The position numbers and the translations under genes are program-made. A DNA stretch of 64,000 nucleotides from Candidatus Omnitrophota bacterium (GTDB taxonomy: Bacteria > Omnitrophota > Gorgyraeia > Tantalellales > Tantalellaceae): NCBI GenBank assembly GCA_014728045.1, contig WJMH01000017.1, forward strand, positions 47,674 through 111,673, given 5' to 3'. Shown here in pieces: positions 22,632 to 37,600 of the stretch; the first letter of the stretch is position 1; every line of letters starts with the position of its first letter. The notes below the pieces were generated by a model. That model did no database searches, was not told the DNA's origin, and saw only the letters and a list, made by a program, of their open reading frames with translations.

Positions 22632-25600
22632 GTGCCATACCTTTTTACGGGGTTTTCGAAAGATAAAGGGTATGGCTTCGTGTTATCTGAGAAAGTTAAA
22701 CGCTTAAATAAGTATTACAGTAATCAGGCCTTTATGAGTAGAAACAGAACCTTTATAAAGATAGTTGCAATAATCGTAACTTGCGTGTTCCTGCATCAGC
22801 AGATCGCCTGGGCCGCCGGTGACATCGCCGATATGGGCAAGATCGCTCCAGCGCAGCGCCAGGTCCCTTACTCTGAAACGTACCGCGATATAACCCTATC
22901 AGAGAGTCTCGCTGAGACCGACCAGATACATATCAACGGTTCAAAAGACCTTGTAATAAACATACAGGATTGCCACTCATCGCTTTCTGCGCAGTACTCG
23001 ATCGTGCGCATACTTACTGAACTTTTGAACGAATACGATCTTAACGTGGTGGCTATTGAAGGAGGTTCCGGATATATCGATACTTCCCTTCTTAAGACGT
23101 TGCCTGACGAGAAGGTGAAAGATAAGACCGCCAGGTTCCTGATGAAAGAGGGCAGGATCTCCGCAGGTGAATTCTTTACCGCGACCAGCGCGGAGGATAT
23201 AGCCCTGTACGGTGTCGAGGATAACTCACTTTACCAGGAGAACCTAAAGGTCTTCCGCAGGATTTACAGGACGAACCTGGAGAACATTTCCGTATTTAAA
23301 CTCCTGCTCAGTGAACTCAAGAAAAAAGAGAACAGCGTATATTCGGCAGAACTTAACAAGATGGTCTATAAGTCCCGGCTTCACCGGCAGAGCAAGATTA
23401 GCCTTGATATCTACTGGGATTATCTTGAGGGACTTATAAATAAGAAGAAGATACACGTTCCTTCCTGTCCGAATATCGAGAAATTCACCCGCTCGGTTGA
23501 TATGGAGAAGGAGATAGATTTCGAGGAGGCGACCCGCCAGAGAAAAGCCCTGATAGATGAACTCATGCGCGTTGTTGACAAGGAGAGCCTGGAGGAAATG
23601 GTCATTAAGTCCCTTGCCTATGAAAAGGGAAAGATGGAACAGTCTGAGTACCACAGCTGGCTTCTCCAGTTCGCCGAAAGAAGAGGGGTTCCCGCCGGGA
23701 ATTTAACTGAACTGGTCAAGTTCACCCAATACGCCGAGGGATATCACAGGTTGAACGTGTTGGGTCTTCAGCAGGAGCTCGATACGGTGGAAAATCAGAT
23801 GCTTGAAGAGCTTTTCTCCTCTGAGAAAGAAAAGCAGCTTTACGAGCTTGTCAGGTCGACGGAATTGGTGAAGGGTCTTTTCGAGATAAGGCTCTCGGGC
23901 GATGAGGTGGAGCTCTTAAGGAGCAGGATAAGCGGACTCGGGGCGGATGATTTCAAGAGGTTCATAAAGGCCGCCGCCCTTCAGGAAAAAGATGGGCTGG
24001 CAGAAGCTCTCAGCCGCGTGGACAGCGTTCTTGACGAGGCCGCTGGTGCGCTTAAGTTCTACCGGATAGCCGAGGAGCGCAATAACGCGATGATGGCGAA
24101 CACCGTCAAGGCGATGCGCGCGGAAGGAAAACATGTCGCGGCTCTCATATCAGGCGGCCATCATACCGCGGGACTGACCAGCCTCATGAAGAAGAGAGGG
24201 CTTTCTTATCTGGTCCTCATGCCGAAGTTCTATAACGACGAATCGAGGCCCTATGTGGCCGTTCTCACGAAAAAAACCGGACCCTACAGGCAGCTGGTCT
24301 CTTCCGGTGAATATGATCTGGCGCTTGAAGCGTATTTCGATACCGGGGATATAAGCGAGCTCGAGGAACTGCTGGCGTATGCCGTGGGGCAGAACGCCCT
24401 TAGCGGGAATGACGTTGATGCGGAGATAGCTAAGTGGATATCTTCGTACAGGGAGGCCTATGAGTCCCTTACACCGGTAAGGCGCGCGGCTATGGACTCT
24501 GATCCGGTAAGCCCCCGTGAGCTGGAGGAGAAGCTTTCCACTATACGGGTTAGAAGTGCCGGTGAGTCCTCCTGCGAAGTAACCGTCGGGGGGAACCGTT
24601 ACAGGGTAACTTCCGACAGGCTCGAGGTTCTCCATCTGCGTGAGGCCGGAGGGGACCTTAACGTGGTTAAATATCCGGCCAATGTTCTTGGGATACTCCA
24701 GAGGGTGCTGGATGAGTTCAGGATCAGGCCGAGAAGTATGCCCGAGTACAAGATTCTGAGTACCATAAGTAAATACGCCGGTAGGCACAAGGTATTCCCC
24801 GATATGCTCCCCGGGCTTAACGCGGAGCACGGGGCGGGCCTTAATAACGTACTGGGCGGCCTGGCACTGGCATGGGCCGCCAGTACGGCCAGGTCTGACC
24901 GGGCGGCGCCAGAAGATTCCCTCAGGGGGAAGCGTTCACCTTTCGGGCCCATTCTCAGCTTTTTAATTATAACTATCGCCGGAGTCCTCTACTCCACCCC
25001 CGCAATGGCGCAAAGTACTGCAAGAAAGGTTATATATGAAGTATCCGTCTGGGAGCACGTTATCGAGTTTTTCACCGGAACGTTCATGGGGATGGTAACC
25101 CTGGTATGCTTTTGTTTCACCGGCGGCATGATATTATTCGGAACGGTTCTGCTGCTCTGGAAGATCTTATTTCCCATAAGCTGGAACATCCGAAAGATAA
25201 GGGTGTGCAGCGGACTGGATCACGATAACCTGAGGGATGTGTACCAAGGCCCGATGCGCGAGGCAAAAAGCTATCTGTTCGAAAGAGGGAAGGACGCGGT
25301 CCCTGCGCTGTTAAACGCCTTCTCCAGAAAAAGCGAGGGTCCGCTGTCTTTCCATAAGCAGATAGAGAACGTGTTAAGGTTCATGGATGTGCCCCTGACG
25401 CCTTATCTCATTGAAGGGCTTTCGCACAAGAAAGCCGGCGTGAGAAGCAAGTGTGCAGAACTTCTGGGCAAACGGCATGATGCTGAAGCGGTACTGGAGC
25501 TTATCCGGCTCCTTTCCGATCCAGATTCCCGGGTCAGGCGGGCGGTGGTGATCGCTCTTGCCAGGATATCCGATCCGAGGGCATTAAACCCACTTATCAA

Positions 25601-28600
25601 AGCACTGGAAACGGAAGATGATGACGTGCTTGAATTTGTGGTCTACGCGCTCGGGCAGCTGAAGGACCCCAGCGCTATTGCTCCTCTTATGAAGGCTTCA
25701 ATGCACCGGAATACAAAGGTGCGTTTCGCGTCTGAAATGGCCATTAAAAAACTTGACCCGGATGCAAAGCATAACTCCCGGGTCGTTACCAACTCAACAT
25801 CGGTCGCCCTGACAGGGGTTACCGGGTTCCTTGGCTCCAATCTGGCGAATATGGGCAGAAGGCTGATGATGAAAGTAACAGGTGTTGCCAGGAACAGCAC
25901 GGCGGAGAAACTCGACCAGAGGCTGGAAGACAGGGCAGGGACCGATATAGAAAAGTCCGATCTGGTGAAACCGGACTATGGGGTGTTCGACAGGGCCATG
26001 AAGGAGCATGACGTTTTCTATCATCTTGGAGGGATGTCCGATCATAACGATTGCCGGAGAGATCCACACAAGGCGCTGGTGGTGAACAGCCTTTCCACGG
26101 CCATACTTAGCAAGTTGGCCCATCGCAACGGCACCAGGTTCATTTTCGCTTCGACTTTCTATATATACAGTCTTCTGCGCAGGTCCGCAGGAGAAGCGGT
26201 GAGGGAAGAAGAGGATGAGATGATACTCCGGGGCGAGGAACCGGAAATAATACAGCTCAGGGAGTTCGTCGACAGGTGCGAGGACCTCTTCAACGATTAC
26301 GCGGAATCCTATATAAAGAACAAGGGCGATGTCAGGCTATCTCCCATGGAATTCGTCAGCAGGGTCGTTAACATACCGGAAATACCCGAGGAAAGACTTA
26401 AAGAGCTGGGCATTCCGAAAGATTATTTCTATCCGCTTACCAAGATCATCGCCGAAAGGTTCGCCGCGCGCATCCCCAACAGCAGGATACTGCGTTTTTC
26501 CAATATCTACGGCCCAGGCCAGGATGAAAAATACAAGATACCCAGTTATATACGCGGGGCCAGAGACTCTTCCGGCAATAAGATATTCGAGGGTATTGCC
26601 GGCTTACCCGATGGAGGAACGTTCGAAGTATGGAGAAAGGGGAAAAGGGATTATCTTTACGTGGAGGACTGTGCAAGGGCTCTTCTGAGGGCGGCGGTGG
26701 TTCCCATGAAGGATGATACAAGAGTGATAAACGTGGCAAGCGGTCGGCCCACGACTAATATGGAGATAGCCCGCTGTATCGCCGATGCCGCGGGAAAGGA
26801 TGTGCGCATAGTAGAAGGGGAAAGACTGGATAAGACCGTACATATCTGTGACAACACGAAATTCAGGAAATACCTGCATCCTGAAGAGATGACACCCCTT
26901 CAGGAAGGCATCAAAAATACCGTCGATCATTATGCTCCCTCCGGGAGAAGAATATCGCTCAACGCGTTTTCTTTTCTGCCGGTTGTACCGGCTCTTTCCG
27001 GTGTTTGGGAAGCATTTACTCTTGCGGTGCTTGCCTTTGTCTTGAGCGCAGTTGCCGTTACCAGTCTTCTGAAAAAGCACTATCCCGAGAGATGGAACAG
27101 AATATCCCTCAAGGCGCAGCTATGGTGGCAGATAGGGTGGCTTGAAGCCGCCAGGCCCTGGCTTGTAAGACAGGCCGGGAGCATAAGACGCCGGGCGACC
27201 CTTATGCTGAGAGATCTGTGGATAGCGCTGAGCTACGCGGCGCAGCCCGCTGTGCGTGCCTGGGCTCTTGACATGCTCGGAGGGACCAGACCCGACCGTA
27301 AGGTCTGTGATATCCTGATAGGACGCCTGCAGGACTCCGAAAGCTCTGTCAGGGTCCACGCGGCGGAGAACCTGAGCAGGATAGGGATCTCAATGGATGA
27401 GGACCATGCCCAAAGGTATATGATAACTGATGCGCTTATAAGTTCCATAGATGAAGACGATTCCAGTCTCCGCATCGCCGCGCTTAAAGGTCTGCATGAG
27501 ATAATCAAGGTGAAACCCGATTGGATGACCATGGCCAGTTTCCGGGAGATACTTCACCGCACTCTGACTGATCCCTCCAGCCAGGCGCGTCTTGCCGGAA
27601 GGAAGATGCTCCGTGAGCTGGGCGCGGAAAAAGAACCCCGTCTGGTACACGAACTGATAAAGGCCCTTAAAAGTCCCGACCCGGAAATACGAAAAGATGC
27701 GGCCGGGTTCCTTTATACCGCGGAGAATAACGCCCAGTCCATAGGCCCGCTGCTTGAGCTTTTATCCGACCCGGAAATGGAGGTGCGTCTTGCTGCGGCC
27801 AATACTCTTTCGGTGGTAATGCCCAAGGTGAAGGGTTCAATAACCCAGCCCGTGGTCCAGCGCAAGCTTTTCGGGGCATTGCATGACAAGAACGTTTCAG
27901 TGCGCATTGCGGTGATAAAGCTCTTGGCATCGGTACCGAGCGAGGAGATCATACCGGAGGTGTCGGTGGCTTTGACAAAATGCCTGTATCATCCCGAAGA
28001 AAGCGTAGTGTTAGCGGCTGCCAACGCGCTTGGGCATATAGGTCTCAGCGACAGCGATTCGGCCGAGAGGATGCTGGTGGCCCTGGGCGGCGAAGAGGTC
28101 ATGGTAAAACAGGCGCTTCTGGCCGTATTCTGGGCGATAGCTCCCCAAATCATGGAAAGCGTTCTCCGCATCGACGGAAGACCCTTCAGGGATGTCGCGG
28201 TCAGCACGCTTCAGCAGAACCTTTCAAGCGAGGATGAGTCTGTTCGTGAGATGTCGAGGGAGGTGCTTTTCAGGTTGGAGGCGACCAGGGAAGAACTATC
28301 ACGAGGATATTTGAAAGCGCTCCGGAGCGACTCCGGAGCGGCGCGCGCTTTTGCATGCCGTTTGCTGGGGAACCTGGCGCGCGACCTCGATAATAATACG
28401 GACTTGAAGCATGATGTTCGTATGGCGCTGGTGGGGCGCCTCTATGATGCGGACGCGTCTGTCAGGAACGCTTCTTCGGTATCTCTGGGAAGTATGGGCA
28501 TCGAGAAAGAGGCCTTGGGAAGCCTGCTTCTGGCGGTAAGTGATGCCGATCCGGCGGTCAGGACGGCGGCCTGTAAGGCGATAGAGGGGTTATCGGACGA

Positions 28601-31600
28601 GATAAGGCAATCGGATATCCTGGTCAACGCAAGTCCGATCAGAGAAGTAGTTGCAGAAGCGCTGACCCCAGGGCTCTGTGACGGTGATCCTGTCTTCCAC
28701 GAGCAGGTCCGCCAGACGCTTTTCAGTCTGGGCGCCTCGGGTGAGGAACTTATTTACAGCTATATAAACGCTCTTTCAAAGGGTGCCCCGTACGCGAGAT
28801 CTTTCGCTGCGGCGATGCTGGGTAACCTGGCTCTTTCGGTGGAGGAGCTTTCCCTGCAAAAAAGGATGATCAAAAAGGCCCTGTTCGCGGCTCTTTCCGA
28901 TACAGAGGCCACGGTGAGGGAGAACGCCAGACGGTCCCTTTATAAACTCGGCGTAACCGAAAAGGAGTTCGCTGTTGTTTATTCAACTCTGGTGGGGCAT
29001 AAGCTGGCCCCGGTGAGCGAGATAGCGTTTGAGTTCCTGGAAGGTTTCTTGGAAGACACCGCGGGACAGCCCTCTCTCGCGAGAACACGTGTTATCCGCC
29101 GCCTTACAAAAGTTTCAAGACAAGCGCCCGCGCGCGGGGTAAGTGATATGGCTTCGCGGATATTGAATATGGCCGCTTCGGAAGATGCGGTATTCCTTTC
29201 CGAAGTCGCATCCAGCGTTTTCGGGAGAATACCCACCGAAGAAGAAACGGAAAAACTGCTGGAAGAGGTGACCTCACCCGGCGGGCACAGATATGCCCCG
29301 CTTGAAGGCCTGGGCAGGAAACTTCTGCAGATCGGTGAAGATACTTCGGATCTCGGGTTACGTATAAGGATAGTGGACGCCGCAATCGACTGCCTGAGGG
29401 ATCCCGACCCGATCGTAAGGCAGAATGCCGCGTATCTTTTGGGAGAAGCGAAAGAAACGGAAGCCGTATCCGCGTTGATGAAAGCGGCGGTAAAGAGCGA
29501 TCCGGCGACGAGGTTCTCTGCTGCGCAGGCTCTCGGCAGGATAAGCGATAAACAGAGCGTTCCGGTGCTTATAGAACTGCTTAAGGACCCCGAGGCGGAT
29601 ATCAGACAGGCTGCCGCCGAAGCCCTTAGCGGGATTAACGATGAAGACGCCGTGTTCTATTCTGATCTTTACAGAGGCAGGATCCAGGAAACGGTGAACC
29701 TCGTCAAAGTGAAGGGGCACCTCAGCCGTGTAAACGACATCATACTCATATTGCGCAAGCGCGAGTTCCCTGAGGAGATATACCGTTCAGCCATATACGC
29801 GGGTAACGAACTTCTGCCGCATTTGGCTGCGACGGTAAAAGGCCCCAGGGCTTCGAGGCTGACCAGTAACCTTAAAGAGATCTACATCGATCTATTGAAC
29901 CACGATAACCGGATGTACCGCCAGTTCGCCTGCGATACGCTTGAGAAGATAGACGACGACGAAGCTGCCTTCTTCGTTAAGCTATTCAGGGGTGATACCC
30001 GGGGCCTTGTTAAACTGGAAGCATCCTGGCTTGACACGTTCATGGAGTATCTTGTCATGGGGCCGGAGATCAGGCTGACGGCGGTGCGGGTTCTCGGAAT
30101 GGCGGCAAGTACGCTTGAGGACAGATCACGTTATCATAAAGAAATAATCGAGCGTCTTATAGAGATGCTTCTGAGCGATACCAGTACTCAGGTGAGGGAA
30201 GCGGCGGCCGAGTTCCTGGGGCGCATAGCCTTTACTACCGATAGCAGAGGCACTCAGAGCTGGATAATAGACCAGATGTCGGAGGTTTTCAGGCGGGATA
30301 AGGATAAAAAAGTGCGGGCAAGTATAGCCACCGCGCTGGGGCGAGCCGGTTTCGCGATAAAAGAGACCGCGCCGGATATTCTGAAAGAACAGGTAATGCA
30401 GACCCTCGTGGAGGTCGTGGCCGACCAGGACCGGGATGTGCGCGTCGCCGCCATACGGGGGCTCGGGCTGACCGGGGATCCTTCGGCGGTACAGCTGCTT
30501 CTGGAGGTGGCGTTAAGAAGCGATAAACAGGTCCGCCTCGCGGCGCTTGGATCTCTCGCCAAGGTCGGTATACATGTAGAGGACGCGGGGATAATTACCG
30601 GCAAGATCTTACCGGTGCTTAAAAGACTCCTCAAGGATAAGAACTATCAGCTAAGGCAGGCCGCCGCGGAGACGGTTTCAGAGCTGGCCTGGAAGCGTGA
30701 AGAGGTAAGAGGCTTAACCACCAAGATGCTTTTAGGCGCCTTAAAGGACCGGAACATGTTCGTTCGCGCTTCGGCGGCAGAGGGGCTTTTGAACAGTGCC
30801 GAAGACGATTTTCTCGCGAAGAACGTGTATGATCCCAGGGAAAGGAAATATGCCAAGGAAATCATGGTCAGGCTGGAAAAAGCCTGGAAGGACGTTCAGT
30901 GGCAGTTCGAGGACGAGGAGCTGGGCAAATCCAGGGAGCTTGAAATAATGGTCGCGGAGAAACTGGATGAGGATACATCCAGAAAAAAGAAGATCATAAG
31001 CGAGATAACCCAGGAAAGGAAAAAAAGTCTGAGCCGTCTGGTAAAGGTCATAGAAGAAGCCGCGGCTACTTCCGACCCGGTGCTGATACCGCACCTGGAG
31101 TTCGTTATTGATGTAATGGAATACGGTGTTAATACCAGGAGGTTCGCCCAGCCGGCGATGACCTATGCGAGGGAGGCGATAGAACACATAAGGAAGAACT
31201 CTTCCTCCAAAAAGATACTCAAGGCTTATGTTGTGATCGCCAGGGATGAGGAGGAAGAGGAAACAACGCCTTCCAGTAACGATGCGGCGAGGCACAAGGT
31301 TGCCATGCTTACGACGCATATGCAGGCGAAGCGTTGGGCTAAGCTGGCAGAACTTGGCAAATACGCGAAGCCGGCAATAGACGACGTGCTGGAGGAGTTC
31401 CGTGAAGCAAACCCCTTTACCGAGGGATGCGTCAACCATTTGAGCGGGTTCGCCGAGGTCGGCGAGGAAGATCGTCTTATAAAAGCGTATTCTTTCGCGG
31501 GTGATGTCGCCCGCGTGGCTATCGTTGAATTTTTCGGCGAACACATCAGCCCCAAAGGGCTCAAGTTCATGAAAAAAGTGCTTCTTACCGACAAGTATCT

Positions 31601-34600
31601 CAGGGTGAGAGCCTACACCGCGCAGATACTCCAGGGTCTTGCTGATACGGAAAGGCTTTCGCCGTCGGTTATGGAAGCGAATTTCGGAAAAGATTACGAA
31701 AAAGTCCTTTCAGGTTTTACCTTCCTTGTCATGGACAGCAAGGATTCGCTCCTCAAGCTCGGCAGCAATGCCATACCAACGCTTCTGGGTGCCGTTCACG
31801 ATGAAGATGCCTCTTTAAGGGAGTTCGCGGCCCGCCAGATAGGCGTGATAGTTTCCGAGACCCCGGGCGATTATACCGCTGAGGCTGAGAAATGCCTCAT
31901 TGAAGCACTGTCAGACAAGAAACAGAATGTCGTTACCGCGGCGGCGGCATCACTGGGACTGATAAACGACCAGAAAGCCATACGTCCGCTGGCGAAAGCC
32001 TTAAGGGCGACGCAGGACGCGGATGCCCGAAAGACCATAATTGAGACGATGATGGGACTGCTCCTGTCCATGAAAGCATCACGTGCTCCAGGCGAAGAAG
32101 TCGCGGGCAGATTTCGTGAAGCGGGCAAGACACTGCTTTACAGGATCGGAAAACTGATAAGGAAAGTGCCGGGCGTTGAGATGAGCCAGAAGGCGCGGGA
32201 AAAGATGCCTTTCTGGAAAAGAAAGCCGATTGAATGGTGTCAATACGTGGTCAGCAGGCTGCACGCCGCGGCCGATCGGATGGACCTCGACCTGGAGAGG
32301 CTTACGGTGGATGCGCTCTGCCAGATGCTTTCGGACGGGGAAGGCGAGATAAGGAGCCTCGCCAGGCTCTCGCTTTTTAACCTGCGCGTTCCCGCCGAAC
32401 GGGTAATAAGGGCCAATATAAACGCCACGCTTACCTCACCGAGCGCCGAAGCCAGGAGGCAGGCCGGTTCACACCTTAATGCAATGCTTTTTTCCGAGGG
32501 GATATCTGCTGTAATGCACAAACGGATAACAAGGGGCCTTTTGCGCGCTATGAAAGAAGAAACGGATAAAGATATCTGGACGCAAATAGCCGCGACGGTC
32601 ACAAGAGCCCTGCCCGATGAGGAAGCCGCGGATGCGTTCATCGCTTCCCTGAAGAACCCCGAACAGGATATACGCGTCATGTGCATAGAGAACCTGGAAG
32701 CCATGAACGCACAGGCAGCGGTAAGGCATCTTGAAAGACTTATCGTGAAGGAACCGGCCGGCAGTCCCGTGGGAAAGATAGCTTCGGAAACGCTGAAAAG
32801 ACTTTCTCCCCGCTCCGGAACGGATAGCGAAAAGACAACCGTCAGATCCGGAAGCGCAAGGGGTTTCGTGCGTTTTGCCGGATTTTTATTCCTGGGATCC
32901 GTTATAACCATATTCTCGGGTTCAAAGGCTCTGGCTGCAGGGGCCCTTGGCTCTGTTAAAGAGGCGGATATATCGAATATCCTCCAGGGAGGGTTCTCCG
33001 TTGGTCCTTTACATATAATGCTGGCGGGAGCCGGTCTAATAGCACTTATGTATTACTTGAAATCAAAGACCGCCAGCCTTGTCAAGGCCGGTGTAGTCAC
33101 AGCCCTGGCGGCGCTTTCTTACTGGGCCTTTAATAACGCTTCTTCTCTGGTGCGCTTTGCAGACAGTAATCTTCTGGGGCTTTTCGCGGCCATTGCCGCT
33201 ATCATGGCACTTATATACGTTTCGTTCATGCCTTTCATGGATGGTGCTCTAGTGGTATCCGAAAGGGAAGAAACCGGGGTCCCCGGTCCGGATGTAGAGG
33301 ACAGGGCAACGTGGGGAATAGAACAGTTCTACGAAGGGGAGCCTTCTGCTGGAAGGGAACCCTCACGCAGAGCGAGGTTATCGGAGAGTGAACCTGAGGG
33401 GCTGGAACTTCTCGGGCAGCTGGAAGCCGATTACGGTGTTGCACAAACACGTCAGATGCTCGGGAAACTGGGTATAGAAGACCCCGCCCGGGATATTCTT
33501 AAGATGGAAGAGGGCGCGAGGGTCGTTGTGTATGATCCCGAGCTTTCATTCGACGGGACCAGGCTGGGGAGCATCGAGAACGGCGGGCACATATGCTATG
33601 TGCCGATAGATATGGCGTATGAGGTCCAGAAGCGACTCAAGCAAAAGGTCATCGACAATATAGTGGAGCTGTTCGGTGTGGAAAAAAGTAAAAAAGTGGT
33701 GCTCGAGGGAATGGACATCTCTGAACTGATGGCCGAAAGCGAAGCTATAGTGGAAAAGATCAGGCAAAAGCTAAAGAGCATTCAGAGAGCGCTGAGCAAG
33801 AAACCCGGTGAAGAAGAATTGGAAGGTTTAAAACAAGAACTTAAGGATATCGCTTCACGGGTCAACATAGAACTTGATCTTGAAGGCATGGACGCGACAA
33901 AGGTAGTGAATAAATGCGCTTCCCTGCAGGCGGATCTTATTTCCAAGGCCAGCAGCAGGCTTGTTTTCGCGTCAGTCGAAAGGTTTTACAGGATATACGT
34001 AAGGGAAAGCACCGGCCAAAAACGCGATGAAAAGGGCAAAAAACAGCTGGAACGTAAGTTGGACCGCTTTGACGATTTCGCCAGATTGCACATGAACATA
34101 ATGGCGCAGATAAATGCGGATAAGATCATCGACCGGGTAACGCTTGAAGATACGGAAGATCTCGCGGACGCTTTCCTTGCGATATTCCCGGAAAAGAGTG
34201 AAGATGTAAGGCCCCAGCTGGAAAAGTTCCGGAAGATGCTTCCCCGCGGTGATGAACTGCAGAATTTCATAAACGATGTGCATACCTATCTGATAAGCAA
34301 ACTTTTCGCTTTGGTGGAAGTCAAAGGGGAAAAAGACGTCACCAGGTTCGAGGACGCCCGTATCTGGAAGGTCGACATAAGCCGTCGTAGACATCTGAGG
34401 GCCGATGTTCAGAGCGAATCGGAGTTAAAATCCAAATACGCCAAAAGAGAGATAGGTCTGCAGGAGCTTCGGACCGGGAGCATAAGCATAGTGGGATCCG
34501 ATGACCTTTCGGATGAGCTGTGGGCGGATAACCGGCCTTTGGGTCTTTTTGTTAAGACCATATCCTCCAAGCCCAGTCAGCAGACCGTTCCCGGTGACAG

Positions 34601-37600
34601 AAAGCAGGGTGTCGGGGTGATAACAAGAGGCCGTAAAGCCTGGGTGATCGCCAAGCTGGGAGCGCACCATGCCAGCGTATACGCCGATTTCTCCCTTCCT
34701 CAGAGAGAGGGCCAGATAGTCGTCGACTGGGTTGAGGGTGTTGAGGACGGTAAGGTGCCCAGCGGAGCCCTGCACAGGCTTAACGTGATATCCAGGCTTA
34801 TGGCCAAATATGGATTTCACGTGGAAGTCAACAAGGACGCAGGTTCTTTGCGGGCCGTTCTAGACCAGAATCACGGGGCGCCCGCCTCGATAGACGAGAT
34901 CAAGAAGAGCTTTGAAGCTGCTATAAGCGTCCTGGTAAGCTTCCATGACTTCGATCTTATATTCGGGGGTACTTTTCCCCACATGCTGAACCTGGGGTTC
35001 GCTCCTCAGATAGAGGATATATGGATAAAGTATTTCGAAAGAAACCGATCGGGATATCCGATTCAGCTTAAAAGAACGCTCCCCGACGCTGAGAGCTGGT
35101 TCCACAAGGGTGCGGATTTCGACCAGAAGGTAAAAGTGATCGGCGAATGGTTGCTGCCGGTGATCAATGACGAGCTGAAAAGGCTCGGTCTCGAAAGTGT
35201 TGAAGATGCCGATACTTTCGGTGATCATGTGGCGAACGAACGCCTTTTCAGTGAAAGGGAGGAGGCGGAGAGCTCAGAAAGGTTCATAAGAGACGAACGG
35301 GGACGGCTGCAAATAAACGATTCTTACGCGCAGGTGAACGTTGTTGAGGAGTTCGCCAATATACTCATGGACCTTGAGGCCGGCAGGGACACGGATCTGC
35401 AGCCGGGATACCTGATGTATGTAGCGGACCTCGCAGAGCATCTGCAGGGCAGTGAGAATAATAAAAAACAGGTCGTTTTCCACAGAAAAGGTAATATAGG
35501 CGATTTCAGCGTGGATGAGTGCACCATACCCCTCAATGGGGAGAATTATACTTTTTACGTGCTGAGGTTCCGTGATACCGGCAGAATACTTTTCGGGGTG
35601 ATGGTGTCCGGCAGCAAATGGATAAGGTCTGACGGGAAGGATGTTAACGTTGAAAACAGGCTCGGAGTGGTACATAAACTTCTGACCGATGAAGGGTATG
35701 AGCTGGCCGCGGGATTCTCCGATTTCAGGCTGGCGAGCAGGAAAGAACTGAGGCTGAGGCTGGATGAGCTTAACGCCCTGGCCACAGACGAGCAGGTGAA
35801 GAAACGCCTGCCTATATACCAGCTCGGCACAAAAGGGATCGAGGGCGGCTTCATGCGAACCAGGGTCGCTTCACCGGGCAAGGTCTTTGGAATAATTTCC
35901 ATAGATGCGCCCGGGAAAAAGGATGATGAGCAAGAATGGAGGTCAAGGATATATGTCCCGGCCAAGGGTTATTTAAGTCCTTCGGATACTTCCAGGGCCA
36001 GCAAGGCCGCGGGTGCTATAGCCGATTCGGGGGCCATAAACAACCACGCTAATATCACGTTAAGGCGGCAGGGTTTCGCCAGTGTCATAGGTAGGGGGCC
36101 GCAGCAGCTTAAAGTGGAAGATGGCCGCATCAGGGTAAGATGTAATGTTCCACGGACACGGACGGTTGAAAGGCAGGGGCAGGAAAAGCCGCTGAGGTAC
36201 TACGGGCAGGACGAACTTACGCTCAAAGACGGCGATCTGGTAATGATAGATACCTCTGAGGACAGGTCTGACGGGCTTGTGGTCGTTGTGGGGAGAACGC
36301 ACGAGGAGGATAAGGATTTCAGCTCCGAAGCGAAAGAGCTTTTTGAAATCATAAGACAGATAGAGGACGGCGGCCCTATCGCCATGGAAGACGGCTTCGG
36401 ACAGTTCTACAGGCACACGCTTGGCCGGATCATGGGGGCTGAGAGCAGGATAAGGGATCGGCGGCTGATCCAGATGCGCCAGATACTGAAAAACGCTACC
36501 GGCAGCAAGAAGACCAATCTCGCAAAAATGGTCGCGGAAATACTTATAGATACGAACATGATAAGTGACGCCGATAAAGCGGGTAAAACCCTGGAAACAC
36601 TTCTAAGAAGCCTTGACGAGGAGGTAAGAGATGAAATAGAGACGTTCATAATCCTCCTTCTGGGAAAGAAAGAATACCAGATAGAAAGGGAGGTAAGCCG
36701 TGTATTGGCAGAGGTTAACATAAAGAACATACGGGAGAACCCCTCGTCCACGCTTTTATACAGTAATATAGAATACATCCTGCTTGAAATACGCAACCTG
36801 AACGATAAGCTGGCGCTTGCGGCGGATTTCATGGAAGGCGTGGAGTATGATCCCCGGAAGGGCCTTTTTTCGGAAAAAGCTGATTTTATCAGAAAGAGGT
36901 TCAACCGGGCGATGGAATATCTCCGGAGCAAAAAACTGGAGGAACTTCGCGCATATCACAGTGATCACAGGATCGAAGAGATAACGCTTATTCTCGAGCG
37001 GGAAGACCTGACGGACGATCGGAGGAAGAAGCTGGAAAAGGAACTCAAGGCGCTTGAAAAGACCTCCAGGGGCTGGATGAGGGAAGAAATAGCGCGTGAT
37101 CTCAGCAAGATCCGGCGAGACCTGATAAAGGCCGAATGCCTGGGTTGTGATCTTTCGAGTCCAGAGATGCTGACCCTGCAGATGGAAGTTGACCGCATGG
37201 TAAGTGTGGCCAATATAGAGATGCTGCGAAGAAAGCGGGCCCAACGTTACCTGATAGACCTTGCGGAACTGGGAAGTGTATACCGCCAGGTGGCAGGCAA
37301 CAAGGCCGCGGAGATCGCGGAGCTTATGAGAGTGATCATGCGTGACCCGGAGGATTCTTACAGAGAGGATCCGGGGGCCGCGGAGATAAAGGAGATCTTT
37401 CAGGAAGGGTTCGCACCCGTGCCCGCCGGATTTGTCATCAATTCCCTGGGGATATACAGCATAATCCAGGCGAATGAATACATCAGCGAAGAGATGCACA
37501 ACATACTTGCCTCAGGCATGACAGAGCAGGATAAGGTAAAGGCATTGACGGGACTTCTCACCGAAAAGGGCAGGATACCGGGATTTCTCTTGCGGATGAT

